Under the pieces are notes generated by a model. The model made no database searches. It had not been told where the DNA came from and saw nothing but the letters and a program-made list of their open reading frames with translations. 64,000 nt of DNA, taken from contig NC_066304.1 of assembly GCF_905404315.1 (NCBI RefSeq), forward strand, positions 5,332,001 to 5,396,000. Reading direction: 5' to 3'. The translations under genes were made by a program, and so were the position numbers. This DNA comes from Leptidea sinapis (Eukaryota; Arthropoda; Insecta; Lepidoptera; Pieridae). Positions 43,261-56,379 of this stretch are shown here, piece by piece (position 1 is the first letter of the stretch; the number at the start of each line of letters is the position of its first letter).

Positions 43261-46200
43261 TCTTCACGGGGTTTTTATTGGTCGCCTATCTGTTTTTTAT
43301 GCAGCACACATTTACACACGATGAAAGTCGTTTGAGCTTCTTAGCCCTCCTCACAAGATTCTCTCTCGATTCAAAGAACGCAACTACTTTTGCAGCTTGC
43401 GTACATTAACATTCTATGGCATCGAACTATTATGAATAATCAAATATTCGTACTGGAATAGATAACATGAAAATTCCTTCCATTTTTTAAACATGTTTAA
43501 GTAAAAACCAACAATCAAACTACAATATAAATGTCATCGACAAAGAAGGGGTAACACGTCGGCGTAAAGAAGCTAGATTCGCAACGACAGGAGAATATCA
43601 ATGCGTTCGCATTCATACAGCTAACAGGACTTGCGAAACTCGCAAATGGAGGCCGATGACCACATACGACATCGCGACACCTATAGCCGACGTACAGACA
43701 CCGCCGGACCCGTTCCCAAACGCAAACTATTCCACAGATAACGCTAATTGCCCGCAATTAAAGTACACCGCGGCTTTTTTCTGACAGCGATAAACTTCGG
43801 TCGGTGCATTCCGAAATAATGACATATGGCACGGTTATCATTGAATCCCTATCGTGGAGCAGATAACGGGACGCAACAAATAGGCACTTGTTAAACGGGT
43901 TACTCCTAGTCCCAAGTCCTTAACAGTATGCCTGATGTTTTTAGGTGGACAAACCATGCGTGTCATCTGATGGTGGAAACTTTTATCAAATATGCAGGTT
44001 TCATTTAAAATGTAGCCGCAGAAACGTAGGTAGAATTTATTTTAGGGAAATGTTACTGCAAAAATAGTTCCTTCTCCAAAGACACGAAAATGATCTATGT
44101 AGGTGAAGTGAACAATGTGCTGATTTACTTTCTCTTTCATGTTGTAACAAATTGTAGGCGTTTATATACCGCGTCTTCAAGAATGTAATATCGTAAGATA
44201 TAATTAAACACAACTTTCTACATAATTAAAATGAGTGTATCCTCAATGCTAGGTAAATCCAACAGAAGTGTATATAAGAAAACCACATATAAATATTGTG
44301 ATCGATTGGAACTAGGACGAATATGCTAAAAATAATGTTGATAACATATCCGGTATGCATAAATTACAACGAGAAACAATCTTTGCTCAAGTATAATATT
44401 ATGTCGTGGTTCACGATTCGCATTTCAAAAAGAACGTGAAAACGCCGATTAATCCTTCAAAAGTACTTGCAAAGACGATCCACTTCATAAATCGTACGAT
44501 TGTCTGTCAGGAAAATAAACGATTGACTCAAAAACAACTATAGATTTTACAACGGGAAACCTTGGGATTGTATTTTGCAGAAATGCATGAAGTCATATTT
44601 ATAAATACAGTCGAACCATGTACAGACAAAGATCAACAAAGGCACAATAAATCAAATAAAGAAAAAAAGACAAATCTTTCATCAATATGAGGTTCGCAAG
44701 CGTCAAGTAAGACTAGCGGTAAACTAAAGATAACTGGATTTATAAAGAAGTAAATTGTTGAAAAAAGGAATAAGTATCCGGTAATAAGCATTAAGAATAA
44801 TTGGACAGTGAGTGAACGAATGGGGCCAATAAATTAAAACGGCTGAGACATCGAACGTGTTTGCACGTCCAAATAAACATAAGTAGGTAACGTTGTATTC
44901 AAAACTATTTACCATTAATTAAGATCATCCGAACATGAATGGTTAATATAGTTTACATTTTCATGAATAATATCAGCAGCAAAATAGTTATATCTTATGC
45001 TAAGCAAACAAGGCTTTGTGAAGTGCCACTATTAAAGGGATCACAGAACAATGTCTTTTTTTTATCTACTTCTTCGTGGTCTGCTGATTCTGTCTGATTT
45101 ATCGATGTTTCTTTTTTGACTAAATTATTCAAAACATTAGCAGAGCGGAAGCACAATTACCTTAACACGAAAGTAGATCTATTCGCAACGTGTTTTGGCG
45201 ATTTACTATTAAACGTAGCAATATTTGATGTTAAAATTTAGTTTGGTAGACTTGTTCCGTAGTCAAACTTTATAATAAATTATAACGGCGCGTATCAGTT
45301 AGAACTTGACTATTTCGCGTGTTAAATATATTTTTAACTCGTTTTGGGGACTACCGCAAGGCTAAGCCACCCCTATTCTTTGCATTCATGTTTAATATGT
45401 CTTTCATAACTCAATAAATCACATTTTATGTTAAATTCAAAATATACTAATCTCGATTTAATAATTATTACTTCGCTTTAATCAGAACAATGCAAAATAT
45501 AGCATGTGATGTTATTTATAGTACTATCTGGTGCAAGGACTGCGTATATTACACGTAATATGTTTCAGCAATTCATATCTCCAAGCCTAATGGTATGTGA
45601 ATTAATAGACACGACGAGAGATTAATATAGAGAACACCCATAATCCTGATACAACTAAAATAATTACTTATATCACACTGGGAATACGATTAAGTTTATT
45701 ATAGATTTTTACATCATAAGAGCAAAGTATGGCCAGTGTTGAGTACTTAAATGTCTATGTTGCGTCCGCACGCAGTCAACGGTAAATCAGATTGGTGTTC
45801 CTAGACCTGACGTCACTACTGTGGCGGCTGGTCCCTCTATCAACTTGCGTGATTATAATACAAAGTGTGCCTATCCGCCTTGTTGTTTTACCATTAATAG
45901 TATAGTAGCAGCTGAGTACATAATACAATTATCCATCCAAAATAATTGTTGTGCAATTAATTCCGTCTAAGGTTAATAATTTTCTGCAAGTTTATTATTA
46001 TTCTCTTCAGTGCATACGAATTTTGAATAGTTATTCGGTATAATATTTGGAATAATAGGTATATATTATGATTGTGTCGAACTTAGCAACAAACTTAGTT
46101 ACGCGTAGCGTATATATATATATATATATATGTGTAAGACGTGCATAAAAAATTGTTCTAATTTAATTTTGAAAATAATTTAGATTTAAGACGTCTAGTT

Positions 46201-46520
46201 TTGTATTTCTTCTTATTAAATGTACTTATTACTTAAATTAATGTAAATTTTTTTTTTCATTACGTATATAGACACTAGTAACACTATAAAATCAACCTGT
46301 GAATAACGCTGTGAGTTTTTACTGGATATGAATTTAATACTATACTTTGACATTGTAAAATGTGTTGTGTGAACTGTTTGTTATCCCAAAGACTTAAAAT
46401 AAAAATAAAATAGCTAGGAATTGTTTTTCTTCGATCGAATACAAACCCTTAAGTAGCATGGGTTTAATATCCATCCTGGTTTTAGTTGTTGGCATTCTTC
46501 TGACTAGAATCTAGATGGTT
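43261..46520. other. Upstream flank of OATP, nothing recognised
   Basis: Low-repeat AT-rich sequence that may hold regulatory DNA for OATP or untranslated exons, but nothing specific is supportable. A TA dinucleotide run of about 24 bases lies near 46109-46132. The minus-strand frame 43515-43757 has no recognisable family. Confidence 0.4.
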
Positions 46521-46870
46521 CCATATTAAAACGCAAGGCTTATTACTTTAGCAACAAAGTCAAAACGTACAAAACGATCAACGGTCTGTACAATGACAAT
46601 AGCATAATGACGCATTACGAAGCCTGGAGAAAAGAAACTGGGGTCAAGAGATGGCGGGACGCATATAGATGTCGCCGAGCTCGCACTGTGGCTGGAATGA
46701 GAGGAGGGCCGCGGCCCGCGACGTCGAACGGTCAAGGTGAGTGAGCACGCGCACTTTATGACATTGAGAGGTGAGACCCCCGCGTATGTGTAATCACTTA
46801 ACATACTGTAACGCATCTATTGCTGGTTAACTTTGATAGCACCAGCTCCCTAATGGTACCAACAAATAAA
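46521..46870. other. Unassigned GC-richer block
   Basis: An open frame of 96 codons on minus (46526-46816) and GC-richer composition at 46640-46740 hint at an old transposon fragment. I cannot place it in a family. Confidence 0.3.
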
Positions 46871-46872
46871 TG

Positions 46873-47165
46873 TTTTACCAGTGGGAGGCTCTTTTGCACA
46901 GGATGCCGGCTAGATTATGGGTACAACAACGGCCTATTTCTGCCGTGAAACAGTAATGTGTAAACAATACTGTGTTCCGGTCTGAAGGGCCATATAGCTA
47001 GTGAAATTACTGGGCAAATGAGACTTAATATATTACGTCTCAAGGTGACGAGCGCAATTGTAGTGCCGCTCAGGATTTTTGGGTTTTTGGTTAATCCTGA
47101 GCGGGCGTATCGATTACCATCAGCTGAAAGTCCTGCTCATCTCGTCCCTTATTATCATAAAATAA
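46873..47165 (+). repeat. R300 repeat, near full length
   Basis: CAGTGGGAGGCTCTTTTGCA to CATCTCGTCCCTTATTATCA. A small deletion removes the CACTGCATTGTAATGGG block. Confidence 0.8.
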
Positions 47166-47504
47166 AATGTAATTTAATTAAAAACTAATCTTCAATATTA
47201 TTAATTACATTATTAATCCATACATTTCGTTGCCTTTCCGATCAAAATAAAGCTTTTTATATTTTATAACGAAAGTGACGCGTCTGATAGGAAGTGAAAA
47301 CCACCAAACATGGACATTCGCAATACCACCGGACAAGAGATCCTATCTAGTATCACAAAATCTCATAAGCATAATAAAAATACATGTGTTGTTCTCTGCG
47401 AATCTCTCGAACACGCTAAAACAATACAAAAAAGACGGAGGAATTGTATGAAAATAAAAACTTTTCGATTTGAAGAAATCAATTTTAAGTCATGTTCCTA
47501 ATAT

Positions 47505-47625
47505 GGATAGGTTGTGATTGAGCAGGCTATCAACAGTAAAGTAGATGGTGCTTGGACTGAAGAGTCAAACAAACATGCCAAGATTTACGTACAATGCGTC
47601 ATGAGGACGTTTAGCTTAGCGGTAA
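47505..47625 (+). repeat. tRNA-derived SINE, degraded
   Basis: GATTGAGCAGGCTATCAACA, GTAAAGTAGATGG and an A-box-like TAGCTTAGCGG identify it as a diverged copy of the 2690-2985 family. Confidence 0.5.
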
Positions 47626-47654
47626 AGCGGTTAGGTTAAGAGCTCCCATAGAAT

Positions 47655-47875
47655 TACAATACACTAGCGTACAGACAAACAATGCGTCCGATAGAGAAGA
47701 AGATACAGCAAGATAGAAAAGGAACGCGATTCTATTTGTAACCTATATGTACCCGTCAGCCATGATTGGTATTATAGCTCCTTAGTATTTTGAATTTTAA
47801 ACCAGTAGCTAGCACACACATTAACAAATCAAAATTGGTTAGCATTATCAAGCTGTCAGGTCGTCTATTTTTTAT
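47655..47875. mobile_element. MITE with CTAGCGTA-type ends, inverted copy
   Basis: ACACTAGCGTACAGACAAAC at left and CAAGCTGTCAGGTCGTCTAT at right match the complement of 40018-40258. It abuts a CR1-like fragment. Confidence 0.65.
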
Positions 47876-47879
47876 TTTT

Positions 47880-47950
47880 CAGGAGCGTAAGGTGTACGCG
47901 CTTTTTTTGAAGGTAACCATGTCGTATCGTCCCGGAAACACCGCACAGCT
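47880..47950 (-). mobile_element. CR1-like fragment
   Basis: GTAAGGTGTACGCGC, TTGAAGGTAACCATGTCGTA, TCGTCCCGGAAACACCGCAC match 13220-13275. Confidence 0.75.
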
Positions 47951-48860
47951 CACAATTAGCACACACACGTCTATACGCGAGTATAGAGAGTAGATTTATA
48001 TAAAGCTTTTGTTTTTACAAAAAATAATTATGTATATGTCTACAGAATATGAGAAAAAAAAAATCTTTACATTTCTATTTTCAATGGACATTGTGAAAAA
48101 AAATCACCAAAGTAACCCACCCCCACCAAAGTAACAAAGTCACCCCTCCCCTATCTCTTAAACTTGGAGCCATGCTAATCATTCAATTTAAGTAGATAAA
48201 AAAGGTACCAAAATTTATTAATTGTACACCAATACTATTTAACATGAGATAGTTTTGTTATCTTTGTAAAGAAAAATTTACTATTTTTTTTATAAATAAA
48301 AAAATACTTCTAATTCTGAATAATTAAAACAATTGCGATTTTGTGCGAGAGAGGTAACCTAGCTCCGCTCGATTCTTCAAGGCCGTTGGCTCAGTCCCAA
48401 GCCTTTCATCGTTAATTAATCTATAGTTGATATGGTAAACCGCATTTCAATAAACTCGTAATACAATTTACATTTCTATTAACTAACAATTGCTAGATTT
48501 CACGAACGTGGCTACGCAATTATTGTTATCTGACAACTCTACTGAACACAATCCAACGGTCATTCGTACGAATTTGTTGATCTTACCTCGTCTAAATACG
48601 TAAAACACATGTTATTTAATACTGTCAATTAAAAACGAAATGCTATTACTTAACTTAAATTAGTCTTTATGAATATTACTCTTAGCAAAAATGCGTTCGT
48701 TATCAACCACATTTAAATAAATCTCTTAGATAATGTAATGTTCTTAAACAATAAGTATTTGGTTAGACACCAGTGCAATGTTACTGTTCGTTTGCACATC
48801 AAACAGTAAAATCTTATCTCTTGATTAGTATCAGTATCATTATTGTAATTGATATTTTAT
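47951..48860. other. Intergenic sequence, nothing recognised
   Basis: AT-rich with a short C-rich block (ACCCACCCCCACCAAAG near 48114). No exon. Confidence 0.35.
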
Positions 48861-48862
48861 CA

Positions 48863-49250
48863 GTGAGAGGCTCCTATGCACAGGATGCAGGCTAAATTAT
48901 GGAAACAATAACGGCGCCTTTTTCTGACGTGAAGCAGTAGTGTCTAACCCTTATTCATAATGGTCCGCTAACTTTAAACAGCCGCTTAGGAGTGTTTTCT
49001 TATTGTGACTTAGGTCAATAGAAGAAGACGAGTGAGAATTAGCAATGCTTTAAGATAGCAGACTATTATGAATAAGGGGGTTAGTATTATTGTGTTTTGG
49101 TATGAAGAGCGATTCGAGGTGACGAGCGCAACAGTAGTTTTGCTCAGAATTTTGGGTTTTGCAAGAATCCTGAGCGGCACTGCATTATAATGGGCGTATA
49201 AATTTCCATCAGCTGAGTCCTGCTCGCCTCGTCCCTTAATGTCATAAAAA
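48863..49250 (+). repeat. R300 repeat interrupted by a MITE
   Basis: Left part CAGTGAGAGGCTCCTATGCA to AGCAGTAGTGTCTAA. The repeat resumes at about 49085 with TATTATTGTGTTTTGGT and ends CTCGCCTCGTCCCTTAATGT. A block of the core (GTAGCTAGTGAAATTACTGG) is deleted. Confidence 0.7.
48948..49078. mobile_element. 131-bp MITE inserted in an R300 copy
   Basis: Ends CCCTTATTCATAATGGTCCG and its complement (21 of 23 positions match over the outer arms). The flanks read CTAA and TTAG, so the insertion extends the palindrome. Non-coding. Confidence 0.7.
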
Positions 49251-49424
49251 ACACCTTAAAAAACCTAAGTGTACCTACACTTTTCTAATAGGCCGGTAGC
49301 ATTTGCTAGATACGAAATGTTGACATTGAAATCTCGATGCATTTCTTTAGAGGATATAACGATACGTGGATTATTGCATAAAACACACGATTGTACAGAG
49401 GTAATATACTATGTAAGTATGTCC

Positions 49425-49535
49425 CATTCAGACCGAAACACAATAATGCTTACACATTACTGCTTCACGGTAGAACTAAGCACCGTTGTGGTACTCATAA
49501 TCTAGCCGGCATCCTGTGCAAAGGACCTCCCACTG
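49425..49535 (-). repeat. R300 repeat, 5' part only
   Basis: CAGACCGAAACACAATAATG, TGCTTCACGGTAGAA and ATCCTGTGCAAAGGACCTCC are the complement of the first 110 bases of the consensus. Confidence 0.75.
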
Positions 49536-50104
49536 CAACTCGTATCCGTGTCGTCCTGGAAACTCCAGTAACAGTTTTTACGTGAGTACTCACTTTAAAA
49601 CATGTACGGATATATTAAATTGAGTTTAACTATTGCTTAAACATGTTCTAAATATTTCGTCAAACGAGGTAAATGTAGTGTGTATCATAGACCAGTTTTC
49701 GCTTTGGCATTCATTTGATGAAAATAAGTTTTTTGTTGCGACGTAATGAATTGTGACATCTTTGATCAGACGATCAGAATTCATTGTGTCTGGGAAAAAA
49801 CAGCGGGTAAAGGTGATCAAGAACTAAATTAATACTAACATCACATAAACTATTTTCTTCTATTTAGAATTCATGACGTTACATTAACTGTTTACTTCTA
49901 TTTGATCATTTGATGACGTCTTAATATATTCAAAACTAACAATAACACAAACTCCGAAGTGGGCGTGAGAAAATTTGTAAGTTCAAGTTATCAATAATTT
50001 TGACGCAAGTAATTTTTTAAAGGAAGGTAACGCGACATTTAAAACAAAACTTAAAAGCCAGTTGTAGCATACGAAACAGTTTTATGAACAATAAGTTTAT
50101 TATC

Positions 50105-50357
50105 AGACCATTTTTTTTTATGACAATAAGGGACGAGACGAGCAGGACGTTCGGCCACTCAGGATTCTCAGGATTCTTGAAAAACCCAATAATTCTGAGC
50201 AGCACTACAGCTGTGCTCGAGACTTAAGATGTTAACTCTCATTGGCCCAATAGTTTCACTAGTTACGGCGCCCTTCAGACCGAAACAGAGTAATGCTTAC
50301 ACGGCAGAAAAAGGGGCCGTAATCAAGCTGACATCCTGTGAAACGGAGCATCCCACT
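50105..50357 (-). repeat. R300 repeat with internal deletions
   Basis: TTTTTTTTTATGACAATAAG to GAGCATCCCACTG, complement of the consensus. Several 10-30 base deletions. Confidence 0.75.
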
Positions 50358-50399
50358 GTGTGGGAAGTGAAGTGAAGTTCGCGTTTTATCACACTCATC

Positions 50400-50725
50400 T
50401 AAGTTTTATGTAAGTAAAGTATGAGCAAAATTCATCTTTATGTGTGTTGACAGAGAACTCCTCCTAAACGGCAGTACCGATTTGAATGAAAATTGTCTGT
50501 GTGTCTTCAGATTATTCAAGGATAGTTTTTGATTCACATTTGGACTACCTCCTAAACGGAAATTTTATTTGTGTGTTCCAGTGAATTTGAGAATTAAGAT
50601 TCTCAATTGAGTCCATATATAATTGTCCTGCCCATGTGTATGTTAGTGAACTTTTCCTATCGGCTGCACCGATTTTTCGAATATAAGACGTGTGTACAAG
50701 ACAACGTCTGTCGGGTCCGCTAGTT
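50400..50725 (+). mobile_element. Helitron-like element, variant C
   Basis: Contains ACTCCTCCTAAACGG twice, ending GACAACGTCTGTCGGGTCCG then CTAGT. Complementary variant at 28786-29150. Confidence 0.55.
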
Positions 50726-51316
50726 CATTATATATAATTAAAAACAATTCTAAATGAAGTGGTGTGAAAAATACACTTAATCTATCCACAGTGAGTTGAC
50801 GGAGAGGAGACCAGCTCGAGGAAACCAATAATCATAAGAGAACTTGCATTAAAGTGTTGATGTTTGATTTTATTCCTATTTTTAAGTTATTTTAGCAGTT
50901 ACTAATGGTGGAGGAAAAATAATGATAAAAGTAGAAACTTAAAATATCGTCGGACTATATGCACCCTGAACATAAAGTATCACCAAGCATGTTTTAATTG
51001 AATATGCATAAAGTATGTTAGATGAGCATATCGAAACGAGTTTCGCGTTTATATAAACTATAATACAAGTTATACAACATTTTATCCTCGCAACTCAAGC
51101 GAAGTAATCCGACATAAATAAAGAAACACGAACGCAACAACAACGCCTCTTAAATCGAAATTTAATCCGAATAAATACAAAATAAAAACTACGCCAAGGC
51201 GAGTAATGCACGCACCGACAATGAGGTGCAATAACTTCTGAGAAGCTGCACAAAAATACGATGTTGGACAGGAGACGCCCAAACGTACTCACAAATGAAA
51301 AGTTTAATGATAAATT

Positions 51317-51590
51317 ACCAGTGGGAAGCTCCTTTGCACAGGATACCGGCTAGATTATGGGTACCGCAACGGCGCCTATTTCTGCCGTGAAGTAGTAATG
51401 TGTACTCATTATTGTGTTTCGATCTGAGGGCGCCGTAGCTAGTGAAATTACTGGCCAAATGAGCCTGAACATCTTATGTCTCAAGGTAACGAGCGAAATT
51501 GTAGTGCCGCTCAGAATTATTGGGTTTTTCCAGAATCCTGGGCAGAACGTGCTGCTCGTCTGGTCCCTTATTTTCATAAAAAAAAGAGAT
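51317..51590 (+). repeat. R300 repeat
   Basis: CAGTGGGAAGCTCCTTTGCA to TCGTCTGGTCCCTTATTTTC. A deletion joins CCTGGGCA to GAACGTGCTGCTCG. Confidence 0.8.
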
Positions 51591-51599
51591 ATTAAAATT

Positions 51600-52598
51600 T
51601 AACAAATCCTGATTCATAACATGTTTTCAGTTTAATACGCTTTTTAAATGAGATTATACTTTAATTAATAAGTGCGATTTGATAACGTGAAACTGATCGA
51701 GAATTCCCGCGCTAGTGGCAAACAGACTAGATATTTCGAATTTGTACATAACAAACAGGTAGCCTAGATTCTCTAGCAAGGTGTGTAGTAATAACGATAG
51801 CGGTCTATATGGGCTGCGAGCATAGCTATTAACTGGTAGTGTGTTACACCACCTCTATATTATTGCGTAACTACACACAGAGCCCTTGACATTGAAGTTC
51901 TAAACTGGGACGTGATAACACTACAGATAACATTTTATAACGTTACAAGCGACGACTCAATTTCAATGATTTTTTCTCAAACATTTATGGTTTGAGCCTT
52001 TGATTAAGGATTGGTCTCTACTGCGCTCCAACTATATGCCGTACTACCTAAGAACAATAGCTTTTTTAATACGACAACTATTCGATGTTTGTGTGCGTGG
52101 CATCTTGACACTCAATGGCATCTTTCAAACGGGCGAAGCTTTTGTCGTAAATTAAAAAAGCCATATACGTATCTGTTGATAGGCTGTCCAATATATTAAT
52201 GTATGAACAATTATATCTTATTTTTTAAGTTAATTCCCTCACAATTAATATGACATTCGAAACCGCAATATCCATATCTATTGCTATGTTTATTCAACTC
52301 TCGAGTTGAAGCACCTCGTCATGCTCACTAAAATGGTATAGTTTGCGGCGGCGTCATGTCTCTTTCCCTTAAATGTCTGGTCGACGTGGACGATGGCTGG
52401 TCCATACGTAAACTCGAAAACGGGTGCTGCTTGTGGTGCCAGCCCGACCTGTTATGGTTAATAAATCATTTTTACTTGTTGGATGCAATTACTAATTATG
52501 ACAGTAACCACGACCATCATGTTAACGAAGCATCCTTACTCAAAAAATGAATTCAAGCTCTAGTGGTTGATGCATCCAATATACGATAAATATATTTA
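51600..52598. other. Intergenic sequence, nothing recognised
   Basis: AT-rich. The open frames at 52011 and 52356 lack recognisable domains. Confidence 0.35.
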
Positions 52599-52599
52599 T

Positions 52600-52790
52600 A
52601 CAATTTAAAATTTGAAAAACAAAATTTTATAAACGATGCGGGAATCGAACCCACGACCTCCCGCGTTCCGTGCCGGTGCTCTAACCAACTGAGCCAACCG
52701 TTGGAGTACCGCCTCGCTATAAAATTCTGTTTGCTTTGTCAACTCTCAGGTTGTGAATTTTATTTGTGTATTAATCCTAGAAGTGAGGGT
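52600..52790 (-). repeat. tRNA-derived SINE / fold-back family
   Basis: Minus strand carries the intact B-box (GGTTCGATTCCC) and A-box (GGCTCAGTTGG) and the AAAATTTTGTTTTTCAAATT end. A well preserved head. The anticodon region is non-canonical. Confidence 0.7.
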
Positions 52791-52899
52791 TTTCACTTTA
52801 AAACATAACATATTGTGTATACAATTTGTTCTTTTTTAATTTTTATGGAATATTTGATTTTTAATACGCTTTTAACTTTGAACACGATTCATATATATA

Positions 52900-53252
52900 T
52901 CCTAGCTGCCCCGACAGACGTTGTTCTGTAGATAGTAAAAAAACAACTGTTTTATATTTCAAAACATCAAAAATTATTTCGTAAATATGCTCCCTGTTGT
53001 TAGAATGAAATTGTTTCACAGCGGAACTGTCAAACCGTGCGTCACTAAATTCTCTCATAGAAAATATGTCCATACAAAACAAATATTGAAAATAAAAATA
53101 TTTATGGGTCCCAAATCGAAATAAAAACTACCCTATCTCTCAAGTTGGACCAAACTGCACTCCATGAAGTGATCACCATTAAAATCCGTTCATTAGTTTA
53201 GGAGTCCATTGAGGACAAACATTGTGACACGAGATTTATATATATTAAGATA
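52900..53252 (-). mobile_element. Helitron-like element, variant B, near full length
   Basis: From CTAGCTGCCCCGACAGACG to ACACGAGATTTATATATATT. Contains TCTCTCAAGTTGGACCAAAC and GTGCGTCACTAAATTCTCTC shared with 34736-35108 and 63782-64000. Confidence 0.7.
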
Positions 53253-53267
53253 TTCACATAATGATGA

Positions 53268-53420
53268 ATATGGACGTTTGTTGCCTCTAGTCATGGATAT
53301 TTATATGTATGTTTAAGTAAGTATACTGTATTAAATATATCGTTGTCTTGCAAACCATAACACAGGCTTTGCCTGATTTGGGGCAAGATAATTCGTGTAA
53401 AGGTGTGTCAATATTATTAT
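53268..53420 (+). repeat. tRNA-SINE tail, second family
   Basis: GATGAATATGGACGTTTGTT, CACAGGCTTTGCCTGATTTG and a terminal ATT trinucleotide run. The tRNA-like head is missing; the tail starts 15 bases past the Helitron-like end. Confidence 0.65.
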
Positions 53421-53949
53421 TATTATTATATATTGGATGCAGCAAGCACCTTACAAACTAATTTGTTTTGTATGTTACAGCCATTGTAAAATACTCTTTT
53501 GATTGAAGAGTGGCCGTTAAATTTCTTGTATGTTCTTCCCACGAGTTCTACTTTTTCCGAACACATGGTAGATTCAGTAATTTAAAAGAAATATTTTAAG
53601 TGAAGATTCAAAAGCGCTTGACCCAAGAATATTTCTGGATTCAGGGAACCGCTTAGAAACTCGACTTTTCCTCAGTTGATGACCAATAATAGTTGCGAAT
53701 CAAAAGTGTATGATCAGGTCAATTTGACACCACTCACCTCCGCTCGGCGCTCATTGAACTAAGTGGAACGTGTAAACGTGGAACCAATACAGGCGCGTGG
53801 CGAAATCACACTAACATATTTTGAAGGTAATATTCATTCAATAACCAATTGAGAGCGTGTTGGCCGTTCTTAATTTGAACATATCATATCAGAAGATGGC
53901 GTTAATATTGAATGTATCGAGAAATATAGACTCAAACGCCTCGTGGGTT

Positions 53950-54263
53950 GATTTTTTTTAAATGAAAATTAGGGGCGAGACGAGTAGGACGTTCAGCTGA
54001 TGGTAATTGATACGCCCTGCCCATTACAATGCAGTGCCGCTCAGGATTCTTGAAAAAACCAAAATGTCTGAACGGCACTACAATTGCGCTCGTCACCTTG
54101 AGACATAAGATGTAAAGTCTCATTTGCCCAGTAATTTCACTAGCTACGGCGCCCTTCAGACCGAAACACAGTAATGTTTACACATAACTGCTTCACGGCA
54201 GAAATAGGCGCCGTTGTGGTACCCATATAATCTAGCCGGCATCCTGTGCAAAAGAGCCTCCCA
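53950..54263 (-). repeat. R300 repeat, full length
   Basis: From a T-run at 53950 to AAAGAGCCTCCCAATGG. Close to consensus throughout. Confidence 0.85.
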
Positions 54264-54281
54264 ATGGTATTGCCCTTGATT

Positions 54282-54575
54282 TTAAAATACGGGCGCACTG
54301 TGATCTGAAAGAAGATGTCGTGACAATAATTGAGAAAGGAATGGTTTGGACACGTGGAGCAAATGAGTGTAGAAAGAATGACGCATCAAATATATAAGGC
54401 AAGTGTTTGTGGGCAAGTCGGTCGCGGGAGACCTCGTAGGACATTCGTCGACGAAATTGAGGAGATTTTGAGAAAAGGAATGGTCCGACGCACCCGGAAC
54501 CAGCGTGCATGTATTAAAAGAGTAATGAATGTAGAACAGGCGCGTGAGCTTTGTGAAGATAGAAGCAAGTGACAT
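54282..54575 (+). pseudogene. LINE C-terminal fragment (GHVEQM type)
   Basis: Open frame of 80 codons with RKEWFGHVEQMS, GRGRPRRTFVDEIEEIL and RTRNQRACIKRVMNVEQARE, then ELCEDRSK before the stop. This is the C-terminal tail recurring in insect non-LTR elements. Only the tail is present. It follows directly after an R300 copy. Confidence 0.75.
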
Positions 54576-54839
54576 TCTGTTGCCTCTGACTATCACGACA
54601 GGAATAAGGCATGTGAGAGTGTGGTTTAAATATTTGTATATGTAGTTCTAAACCTCTGTTACTCATAAAAAGAAGATATTTGCTATTAAACACTATTTAC
54701 GCCGTTTTTAATAAAAAAAAATGATTTATTAGTTACCCAAATTATCTTAGGAAAATAGTAAATCAGTTCCAAATTTCAATGAGTGTTCAATGCAGCTCTC
54801 GCAATACACAATTTTATTCAGCCTTTGCCGCGTTTTTGG

Positions 54840-55050
54840 TCCCATTTTTTTTATGAAATTAAGTTCAGTTGATGGTATTTGATACACCCTGTCCATTATA
54901 ATGCAATGCCGCTCACGATTCTTGAAAAACAAAAAACTTCTGAGCGGCAGTACAATAGCGCTCGTGTCCCCGAGACATAAGATGTTAAGTCTCATTTGCC
55001 CAGTAATTTCACCAGCTACAGAGCCCTTCAGACCGAAACACAATAATGTT
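54840..55050 (-). repeat. R300 repeat, 3' two-thirds
   Basis: TTTTTTTATGAAATTAAG to CCCTTCAGACCGAAACACAA, complement of the consensus. 5' third missing. Confidence 0.75.
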
Positions 55051-55865
55051 ATATATTATGTTCAAGTCAAGTTAAATATATAATAATTCTGTTCTTCTCC
55101 AGTACAGAAAAGAAACAGGCAGCGTATTTACGAACTCTTAACTGTTGTACATGGCCCGTTCTAAGTCGCTGACTAGTCGCTAAAAAAAAATATCTAGGTC
55201 AAAGAATCAACGTTCGCAACCACTAGTTACATCAATTGACACATGCGTATAAAAATGTGCTCAATCGGAGAGCTTGGTGAAAGTTTGGATTCATGAAATT
55301 CGGGGTATAGGGGCGGTGTCAATACTGCCGACGTATCTGATACGCCTTCGGACTTCCGGCATCAGTATTTGCATACAACGGCCTGAATTTATACGGAGAA
55401 ACCGGCACATGCGAGGTTTTATTTCGCGAACAATGGCACGCCGTCTTGCATTACATATCGGTTTAATAAAATCAATGGATATTTCTCGAGTGCAACCAGA
55501 GCCAAAGTGCATACAGATGGCAACCGGTCAGTGACCACTATGGCCAAAGGTTTATTGAGACAAAAAAATTCTGAATAAGCACAACGTAACGATACGGCGA
55601 TGTCTTTCTACTCGTTTGAATTTCATCCTAAAAATGGATTGGTAAACATGTAATGTATTTAAAAAAGAACTTATCTAAGAAAGGAACTTCCTTCAGTGGC
55701 ATTTTCCTGAAAGCCTAATGGGCTGAAAGCGTTAAATATTCGTTGAAAGCTTATTAGGTTGGTGATCGCGGTGAGATCATTTGCTTATTATATTGAAGTC
55801 CTTTAAATAAGCGCTCAAACAATCGACTTACATTTAGAGTTGTGCTAGGAATACACATTAGTGTT
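55051..55865. other. Intergenic sequence, nothing recognised
   Basis: The open frame 55274-55534 is somewhat GC-richer and Arg/Ile-rich but shows no family motif or splice context. Confidence 0.3.
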
Positions 55866-55867
55866 TA

Positions 55868-56170
55868 CCAGTGGGAAGCTCTTTTGCACAAGATGCCGGC
55901 TAGATTATGGTACCAAAACGGCGCCTATTTCTGCCGCGAAGCAGTAAACTTAAGTAAGCATTATTGTGTTTCGGTCTGAAGGGCGACATAGCTAGTGAAA
56001 TTACTGGGTAAATGACACTTAACATCTTACGACATCTGACGAGCGCTATTGTATTGCCGCTCAGAATTTTTGTGTTTTTCAAGAATCCTGAGCGGCACTG
56101 CATTGTAATAATCAGGGTGTATCAATTACCATCAGCTGAACGTCCTACTCGTCTCGTCCCTTATTAACAT
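55868..56170 (+). repeat. R300 repeat, near full length
   Basis: CAGTGGGAAGCTCTTTTGCA to TCGTCTCGTCCCTTATTAAC. Good match with scattered substitutions. Confidence 0.8.
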
Positions 56171-56379
56171 TTAAACAAAAATCATCAACTGACCCCAAAA
56201 GTTTCCACCTAAACGTACTCACTTTCAATGTTTCACTTCAGCAAGTTAATATTATCAAACGAGGTTACACATTCGCAAGGATAATGCGTATCCGCTCGCA
56301 GCTCGTAATCAACTTAAACGCTTCTAATCAGTACATACTGTAACTATCATTATGTTTACGATAGAATTATGCAACATTA

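Noticed and set aside
46526..46816. 96-codon minus-strand frame as a gene
   Set aside because: Low-complexity Ser/Arg/His composition, no family and no splice context. Kept only as an unassigned GC-richer block.
55274..55534. 86-codon frame as a gene
   Set aside because: No recognisable motif and an unremarkable start. The opposite strand is open for nearly as long, which suggests chance.
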